A stretch of DNA of 9,337 bases from assembly GCA_021816545.1 (NCBI GenBank), contig JAKAXP010000079.1, positions 1-9,337 of the forward strand, given 5' to 3'. The translations under genes were made by a program, and so were the position numbers. This document shows, one piece after another, positions 4,703 to 9,337 of the stretch. This DNA comes from Bacteroidota bacterium (GTDB lineage: Bacteria > Bacteroidota > Bacteroidia > Bacteroidales > VadinHA17). The notes beneath the pieces were generated by a model. It saw only the letters and a list, made by a program, of their open reading frames with translations, was not told where the DNA came from and did not search any database. Position 1 is the first letter of the stretch, and each line of letters begins with the position of its first letter.

Positions 4703-6259
4703 GTGAATAAGGATTTAATTATCAGCGTAAATGATGCTGAGATATCCATTGCACTACTGGAGGATAAGCAGCTTGTCGAGTTAAACAAGGAAAAGCGGAA
4801 TGTAAAATTCTCAGTCGGCGACATTTACCTCGGAAAGGTAAAGAAGATTATGCCGGGGCTTAATGCAGCGTTTATAAACGTTGGTTTCGAAAAGGACGCT
4901 TTTCTGCATTACCTTGACCTGGGAGCCCAGTTCAGGACCCTCCACCGCTATTACCAGCTGGCCACTCAAAACAAGGTCAGAACAACGGCAGTGTCAAAGT
5001 TCAAACCTGAACCTGACATTGACAAGGACGGGAAGATAGCTGATGTACTGACAGCAGGACAGACAGTTATCGTGCAGATAACCAAGGAACCAATTTCCAC
5101 CAAGGGGCCAAGGCTTGCTTCCGAGGTGAGCATCGCGGGTCGGAACCTGGTACTGATGCCATTCTCAGACAAGGTCTCAGTCTCATCGAAGATAGAGAAC
5201 GCTGATGAACGGAATCGTCTCAAGCTCCTGATTCAGAGCATAAAACCGAAGAATTACGGCGTTATAGTGCGCACCGTCGCCGAAGGCAAGAAGGTGGCCG
5301 CCCTTGACGCTGAACTGAAGGAACTTATAAACCGATGGGAAACAGCTCTCTCCGCAGTGCACCGCGATGTGAAACAGCCGCGGCTGCTGCTGGGTGAGAT
5401 GAACCGCACGACAACAATCCTCAGGGATATACTCAGTACCGACTTCAACAGCATCATCGTTGATGATGAGGCGATAGCCGGCGAAGTGAAAAGCTACATC
5501 AGGGAGATCGCCCCTGAGAAAGAAAAGATTGTTAAGGTATACAAGGAGGATCTTCCTATTTTTGATCATTTCGGCGTCAGCCGGCAGATCAAGGGGCTCT
5601 TTGGCCGCACCATCTCTTTCAAGGGCGGGTCATACCTTATCATCGAGCATACTGAAGCACTGCACGTCATTGACGTCAACAGCGGCAACAGGTCAAAATC
5701 AGGCTCCGACCAGGAGTCAAACGCCCTCTCCGTAAACCTCGAGGCTGCCAGGGAAATTGCACGTCAGCTGCGTCTCAGGGATATGGGCGGAATAATCGTG
5801 ATCGACTTCATTGACATGCAGTCGAACGAGAACCGTCAGTCTCTCTTCGACAGGATGAAGGAACTGATGAGCGCTGACAGGGCAAAACATAATATACTGC
5901 CACTCAGTAAATTCGGACTCATGCAGATAACCCGTCAGAGGGTACGCCCCGAAATGACGATTGTTACTGACGAGAAATGCCCGGTTTGCAGAGGCGAAGG
6001 CAAGGCAGCCCCGGCAATACTTCTTACCGATGAGATTGAACGCACACTGGCTTCAATCATTGAAAAGGTTAAGACCCGCAGATTCCTGCTCAGGACTCAC
6101 CCGTTCGTGGCTGCTTACCTGAAGGAAGGACTCTTCTCAAGGATAGGCGGGATAAACAAAAAGCATGGCGTAAGCCTCAAGGTACAGGCTATTGAGTCAT
6201 TCCATTTCCTGCAGTATGAATTCTTCGACAGGCAGGGTAATGAGATTGATCTCAGCTGA
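4703..6259 (+). CDS. rng: Ribonuclease G/E family endoribonuclease
   Basis: This RNase E/G-type enzyme should cut single-stranded RNA during rRNA maturation and mRNA decay. Counting from the GTG at 4703 (518 residues), an S1 domain covers about 35-147 (GDIYLGKVKKIMPGLNAAF at 39-57), with a charged insertion at about 77-114. The metal-binding aspartates are in IDVNSGN (Asp324) and IVIDFIDM (Asp368). The zinc-link cysteines are in CPVCRGEG (426 and 429). All key residues are intact, and the C-terminal scaffold arm of RNase E is absent. No ATG start exists. A TTG at 4679 with AGGG three bases before it would add eight residues, but GTG-NKDLIISV aligns better with the usual N-terminus as I recall it. 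A strong hairpin lies just upstream. The gene follows HU and the small basic protein in the same direction. Confidence 0.93.
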   Translation: MNKDLIISVNDAEISIALLEDKQLVELNKEKRNVKFSVGDIYLGKVKKIMPGLNAAFINVGFEKDAFLHYLDLGAQFRTLHRYYQLATQNKVRTTAVSKFKPEPDIDKDGKIADVLTAGQTVIVQITKEPISTKGPRLASEVSIAGRNLVLMPFSDKVSVSSKIENADERNRLKLLIQSIKPKNYGVIVRTVAEGKKVAALDAELKELINRWETALSAVHRDVKQPRLLLGEMNRTTTILRDILSTDFNSIIVDDEAIAGEVKSYIREIAPEKEKIVKVYKEDLPIFDHFGVSRQIKGLFGRTISFKGGSYLIIEHTEALHVIDVNSGNRSKSGSDQESNALSVNLEAAREIARQLRLRDMGGIIVIDFIDMQSNENRQSLFDRMKELMSADRAKHNILPLSKFGLMQITRQRVRPEMTIVTDEKCPVCRGEGKAAPAILLTDEIERTLASIIEKVKTRRFLLRTHPFVAAYLKEGLFSRIGGINKKHGVSLKVQAIESFHFLQYEFFDRQGNEIDLS

Positions 6260-6293
6260 TTCTCCTGTAATCAGTTATTTTGCATACATAATG

Positions 6294-6322
6294 GTAGCGG
6301 CAGGTCTCAGACCTGCCGCTAC
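6294..6322. repeat. 13-bp-stem palindrome between convergent genes
   Basis: GTAGCGGCAGGTC (6294-6306) pairs perfectly with GACCTGCCGCTAC (6310-6322) around TCA. It is much more GC-rich than its flanks, and neither side has a T-tract. It lies 34 bases after the rng stop and 21 bases after the stop of the convergent DUF2807 gene, so it could act as a bidirectional terminator or mRNA end stabiliser. The GTAG...CTAC ends and high GC also resemble dispersed REP-like palindromes; only a genome-wide search can decide. Confidence 0.7.
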
Positions 6323-6343
6323 GTGTATATAACCAGATATTGT

Positions 6344-7120
6344 TTATAAATGAATAACCCTGCCTGAGCCAGTGCGGGTAAGATTGATATCCGGGTCACC
6401 CAGGAGGTAGAGGTTCCCGCTGCCGCTGATAACCGCATTGAGGTTATCATTCACAGTTGCATATACCGACCCTGACCCCGACATCGTAACTGTGGCGTTG
6501 TCACTGGCGAAATACCTTGAGAAGGCTGTCCCGGAACCTGATACCACGTAACGGCTCGTCACCGCATCCCCTGACATCGTCAGGTCACCTGAACCGGAGA
6601 GAGTGGCTTTCATTGAGGTTGAGGCAATCTCATCCGTAATTACATTACCGGATCCGGAGATCACTATTGACACCTCAGTGCCTGTTATGGTCCCGGCGGT
6701 GATATCCCCCGAACCGCTGTTCACGATCTTCACATCCGTGCCTGACAGCGGCCCTGAAAAGAAGTCGCCTGACCCTGCGCTGACAATTTCACTGATATGC
6801 GGAGCAGTTACAGTTACTACCGGGTGCCTTGTATAATTGAGGCAGTGGACACCCCTGATCGTCCTGATCTCAAGCGACCCGGAAGTGATATCCGTCTCAA
6901 TATACGGGAGAATATTGCTCTCAGCTTCCACGGTGATTGAGTATTCATCATCCTGTATATAATTCACATGGAATGATGTTTCATTTGCAATTGCAGTGAA
7001 AGGCACCGCGTCCCTCAACTCAGTTTCAACATTTCCGTTGCCGTCGATGCAGTCAATGAACATGTCGCATGCGGCGAGCGTTGTCATGGCCAGGATAATG
7101 GCCGGAATTACTCTTTTCAT
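6344..7120 (-). CDS. Lipoprotein with DUF2807 (GIN) beta-helix domain
   Basis: The 258-residue product has a short signal peptide ending in a perfect lipobox, LAAC, with Cys18 as the lipidated residue. The rest is low in Cys and built of short beta strands. From residue 116 the turn GSG occurs eight times (starting at 116, 136, 156, 176, 195, 215, 233 and 251), usually as SGSG followed by Asp, Asn or a small residue. This is the hallmark of DUF2807/putative autotransporter adhesin-head proteins, expected to fold as a right-handed beta-solenoid on the cell surface or in the periplasm. No ligand or enzymatic function is known to me. It is the last gene of the minus-strand set led by the ECF sigma factor, 73 nt after the preceding gene. 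That gap holds a minus-strand T8 run (7163 down to 7156), so it may be partly independent. Confidence 0.88.
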   Translation of the reverse strand: MKRVIPAIILAMTTLAACDMFIDCIDGNGNVETELRDAVPFTAIANETSFHVNYIQDDEYSITVEAESNILPYIETDITSGSLEIRTIRGVHCLNYTRHPVVTVTAPHISEIVSAGSGDFFSGPLSGTDVKIVNSGSGDITAGTITGTEVSIVISGSGNVITDEIASTSMKATLSGSGDLTMSGDAVTSRYVVSGSGTAFSRYFASDNATVTMSGSGSVYATVNDNLNAVISGSGNLYLLGDPDINLTRTGSGRVIHL

Positions 7121-7193
7121 CTTTCGTTTCCTTATTACTGTTCCCCATTAAGGACAAAAAAAATTCCTCCCGGTTGCATCCTCAGGCAAGAAA

Positions 7194-8285
7194 TTATTTC
7201 TGAAGTACCCTTATTTCACCCCTCGTGGCATCTATCCTGATCCGTGAACGGGATGATCCGCTGCCAGCTGCAGCTTTTGTCAGGAAAAGTTTGTCTTCGG
7301 CATTTATCTCGGTCACCTCAGGCTCCGGGGTCAGACCGGGTAAAGAAACAAAGGCATTCGCATGCCTGATCTCAAGGTCATAGGCTGACCGCTCCTCCAG
7401 TGCCATGTCAATATCAGCATATGAAGAGCGGATGTCAATAACCCTGAGACTGCGGTCTACATTTTCAAATGACAGGTTCCCGTATTTAAGTGACAGGTTG
7501 ACCTCCCCTGTTACCCTGTTGGCAATTATATCGCTGAAATAGCTGGTTCCTGTCAGCACATCAACGGTTCCGAAATGAAAGTCGTCACGCTTTGAGTCAA
7601 GGTCGGCCGATTTGCATCCTTCAATCCATGCCTTGGAGGAGGTGCCGGCCAGCTTAATGGTTCCGGCTTCGCGGGTCCGCAACTCGCTGAAGGAGAGTGT
7701 TACATTACCTTCACCAATACTCCTTACGTTTGCCTTGCTGAATGTAAGCTCCATCATCTGTGCATTGCCTACTGCAGCCGCGTCAAGATTCCCGTTTGAC
7801 AGCTTGAGGGCAAGAACAGGGGTCTCGTCACCGATATAGACATCTCCGTAGCTGTTTGTGATCCTCAGGGCTGTTTCCCGCGGGCACTCGATGTGATAAT
7901 CAATCTTGAGCCTTGAGTCAAAGTTTATGAGGTTCTTTGTCAGCCCCTTGACGCTCTCAAACAGTGGGGTAATCCCTTTCCGGAAGGAGGTCACTGCCCG
8001 AACAGCAGAGCCTGTCATGGAAATATTCACATCGACGTCTGACATCATCGCATCGATCTTTCCCCCGTCACTTGACGAAGCCGTTATCTCGACGGTTACT
8101 GTGATAGAGTCACTGCCGGAATGCATTATATGAATGTCACCGTATTTGTTGTTCACCTCCAGCATCGGGTCGTTGCCTGCCCGGAATGATTTTCTCAGGG
8201 TCTTGCTGTCAGATCTCTGCTGTCCCTGTAGGGTCAGCACTGCCGGCAGCATTAAGGTCATCAACAACAGATTCTTACAGTTCAT
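7194..8285 (-). CDS. Secreted DUF4097-like beta-repeat protein
   Basis: The 363-residue protein starts with a probable cleavable signal peptide (hydrophobic core about residues 5-19, LTLQGQQ near the cleavage site) and lacks a lipobox. The mature part is rich in Ser, Thr, Asp and beta-branched residues. It repeats a strand-turn motif of the form YGD/YGN: NKYGDI (46-51), NSYGDV (144-149), LKYGNL (266-271) and a variant SSYADI (287-292). This resembles DUF4097/DUF2807 putative adhesins often found next to ECF sigma factors in Bacteroidetes. No catalytic motif was seen. The ATG overlaps the end of the anti-sigma-like gene by 11 nt, so translation is probably coupled. I infer an envelope location and a role linked to the sigma module, but the function is unknown. 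Confidence 0.78.
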   Translation of the reverse strand: MNCKNLLLMTLMLPAVLTLQGQQRSDSKTLRKSFRAGNDPMLEVNNKYGDIHIMHSGSDSITVTVEITASSSDGGKIDAMMSDVDVNISMTGSAVRAVTSFRKGITPLFESVKGLTKNLINFDSRLKIDYHIECPRETALRITNSYGDVYIGDETPVLALKLSNGNLDAAAVGNAQMMELTFSKANVRSIGEGNVTLSFSELRTREAGTIKLAGTSSKAWIEGCKSADLDSKRDDFHFGTVDVLTGTSYFSDIIANRVTGEVNLSLKYGNLSFENVDRSLRVIDIRSSYADIDMALEERSAYDLEIRHANAFVSLPGLTPEPEVTEINAEDKLFLTKAAAGSGSSRSRIRIDATRGEIRVLQK

Positions 8286-8799
8286 TGCCTTTGTTTTTTT
8301 CTTTTTCAGTGCCTTCCTCCTTCATTAACCGGAGCATGTCCTCGAGGAGATCAATGCGAAGCCTGTAATTTCCGATCAGCGCTTCGATGACCTCGCTGCT
8401 TGCGATATTGTCATTCAGGTCACGGATTATCTGTGCAGAGAGGCTGTCAAGCTGGTTCATCCCCACTGTCAGTTCAGTACTGATATCGGGGTTTGCTGTC
8501 AGCAGTGGTTCGGCCTCCTCATAGAGTGCCTTTATCCTGCTGTCATAGTACCTGGATGTCTCCTGTACAGCTGCCACCTGCGGGTCATTCAGCTTTTCGG
8601 ACCTGAGCAGCATCCCAGCAATTACGGCGAAAGCTGCACCGGCGACGATTAATGCCACCGCGGCGCGCCACAGTATCCGGCGCATTGATACCTGGCGGCC
8701 CGAAAGACCGGACTCAATCCTGTTCCAGAGTGCCGCGTCCGGTTCATGAATGTCAAGCTCATCCCTTACACTCCTTATATGCTTCTCAAGTTCATCCAT
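8275..8799 (-). CDS. Probable anti-sigma factor, single-pass membrane protein
   Basis: The 174-residue product has a short charged cytoplasmic head (1-42, with HEPDAALWNRIESGL at 18-32), one membrane helix (about 43-65, rich in Ala, Val and Ile), and an outer part predicted to be helical with a conserved-looking NYRLRIDLLEDML segment (144-156). It ends in a Lys/Glu-rich tail. The frame is open well upstream inside the sigma gene, but the ATG at 8799 overlaps the sigma stop by 8 nt and gives the sensible start. Position directly after an ECF sigma gene and the single-helix layout indicate an anti-sigma factor that would hold the sigma factor at the membrane. No zinc-binding HxxxCxxC (ZAS) motif is present, so binding would be by another route. 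The assignment rests mostly on context. Confidence 0.75.
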   Translation of the reverse strand: MDELEKHIRSVRDELDIHEPDAALWNRIESGLSGRQVSMRRILWRAAVALIVAGAAFAVIAGMLLRSEKLNDPQVAAVQETSRYYDSRIKALYEEAEPLLTANPDISTELTVGMNQLDSLSAQIIRDLNDNIASSEVIEALIGNYRLRIDLLEDMLRLMKEEGTEKEKNKGNEL

Positions 8800-9337
8800 G
8801 GCTTCGCATTTCTGAAAGTATCTTTTTAAGTTTATCCTTTGCCCTTGCATACTGGGTCTTGGAAGTCGACTCCGAGATCCCCAGTATCTGAGAGATTTCA
8901 GTGTGATCATACCCTTCCAGCAGGTAAAGGCTGAACACCACCCGGTAGCCTTCCGGCAATCTCTCCACCGCCTTCGCAATAACCCCCGGATCGGGCCAGT
9001 TGATTTCCCCCGGCTCATCCTGCGGCATCTCATGCCGGCTGTAGTCGTCAACATAAACCAGCTCTGCCTCTCTCTTCCGAAGCCTGCTTATGCAACGGTT
9101 GATGACGATTGTCTTCAGCCATGCCCCGAAAGTCGAGTCAGTGCGGTATGACCCTATTTTCCTGAAGCAGTCCGTAAACGCCTCCTGCAGCATGTCCTCG
9201 GCCTCCTCCCTGTTGCCCATGATGCGGCAGGCAGTGTTGAACATCGCCTTTGAATAGAGCTCATACAGCCTGAACTGTGCCCTCCGGCTGCCACTGCGGC
9301 ACTCCTCAATGAGCCTGTCATGTATATGCAAATCCGT
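8792..9337 (-). CDS. ECF-family RNA polymerase sigma factor (5' end outside window)
   Basis: The protein is a two-domain sigma-70 factor. Region 2 includes AQFRLYELYSKAMFNTACRIMGN and the core-binding EEAEDMLQEAFTDCFRKI, then the -10 recognition helix around FGAWLKTIVINRCISRLRKR. Region 4 (about 120-172 from the TTG) includes AVERLPEGYRVVFSLYLLEGYDHTEISQILGISESTSKTQYARAKDKLKK, a helix-turn-helix for -35 recognition. The only start codon in the window is a TTG at 9331 (179 residues). The frame stays open to the edge, reading Thr-Asp before it, so the real start is probably one or a few codons beyond 9337. It heads a run of overlapping genes (anti-sigma-like protein and the DUF4097-like protein). 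Such factors usually activate their own operon, but that promoter is outside the window. Confidence 0.93.
   Translation of the reverse strand, partial: TDLHIHDRLIEECRSGSRRAQFRLYELYSKAMFNTACRIMGNREEAEDMLQEAFTDCFRKIGSYRTDSTFGAWLKTIVINRCISRLRKREAELVYVDDYSRHEMPQDEPGEINWPDPGVIAKAVERLPEGYRVVFSLYLLEGYDHTEISQILGISESTSKTQYARAKDKLKKILSEMRSHG

Noticed and set aside
5183..5569. Minus-strand 128-residue frame inside rng
   Set aside because: It is antisense to the catalytic part of RNase G and has no supporting start site or motif.
7121..7193. Minus-strand GGGAGGAA followed by T8, considered as an intrinsic terminator before the DUF2807 gene
   Set aside because: No convincing stem could be built in front of the T-run; only 4-bp pairings are available.
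8800..9054. Upstream extension of the anti-sigma frame inside the sigma gene
   Set aside because: The extension is an Arg/Trp-rich shadow of the sigma region 4 coding sequence; ATG 8799 with an 8-nt overlap is the sensible start.

Overview
The window looks like a chromosomal segment of a Bacteroidota (Bacteroidetes) organism, probably Bacteroidales-like. The evidence is the ssb-gldE-gldD-phosphopantetheinyl transferase gene order, a Bacteroidetes-type HU/IHF-beta protein followed by a tiny hyper-basic protein and RNase G, A/T-rich leaders with few strong Shine-Dalgarno sites, and a TAnnTTTG-type -7 promoter element. Genus cannot be read from the sequence. No CRISPR array, insertion sequence, tRNA or rRNA gene was seen.

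Left block (152-3938, all minus strand): ssb, gldE, gldD, a 4'-phosphopantetheinyl transferase and a PcrB/GGGP synthase family prenyltransferase. The genes are separated by 13 nt or fewer or overlap (4 nt and 11 nt), so this is very probably one operon read from ssb towards the prenyltransferase. It joins single-strand DNA binding, two gliding/type IX secretion accessory proteins, carrier-protein activation and an ether-lipid-type enzyme. mutY, often found upstream of ssb in this cluster in Bacteroidetes, is absent.

Middle block (3939-6259, plus strand): a 275-nt divergent control region carries two inverted repeats and a recognisable promoter. It is followed by the HU/IHF-beta gene, a 30-residue Lys/Arg-rich protein resembling the bS22/mS38 (AURKAIP1/COX24) ribosomal family, a 14-bp-stem hairpin, and rng (RNase G/E family, catalytic and zinc-link residues intact). 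The theme is nucleoid, ribosome and RNA processing. A second strong hairpin (13-bp stem) lies between rng and the convergent block to its right.

Right block (6344-9337, minus strand): an ECF sigma factor (5' end just outside the window), an overlapping single-pass membrane protein that is probably its anti-sigma factor, a secreted DUF4097-like beta-repeat protein, and a lipoprotein with a DUF2807 (GIN) beta-helix domain carrying eight GSG turns about 18-20 residues apart. This is most simply read as an envelope-sensing sigma/anti-sigma module with two exported beta-solenoid proteins.

Most of the window is recognisable core or near-core gene content. The items most worth a second look are the 30-residue basic protein, the hairpin in front of rng, the palindromes upstream of the HU gene, the missing mutY and the right-hand sigma module.
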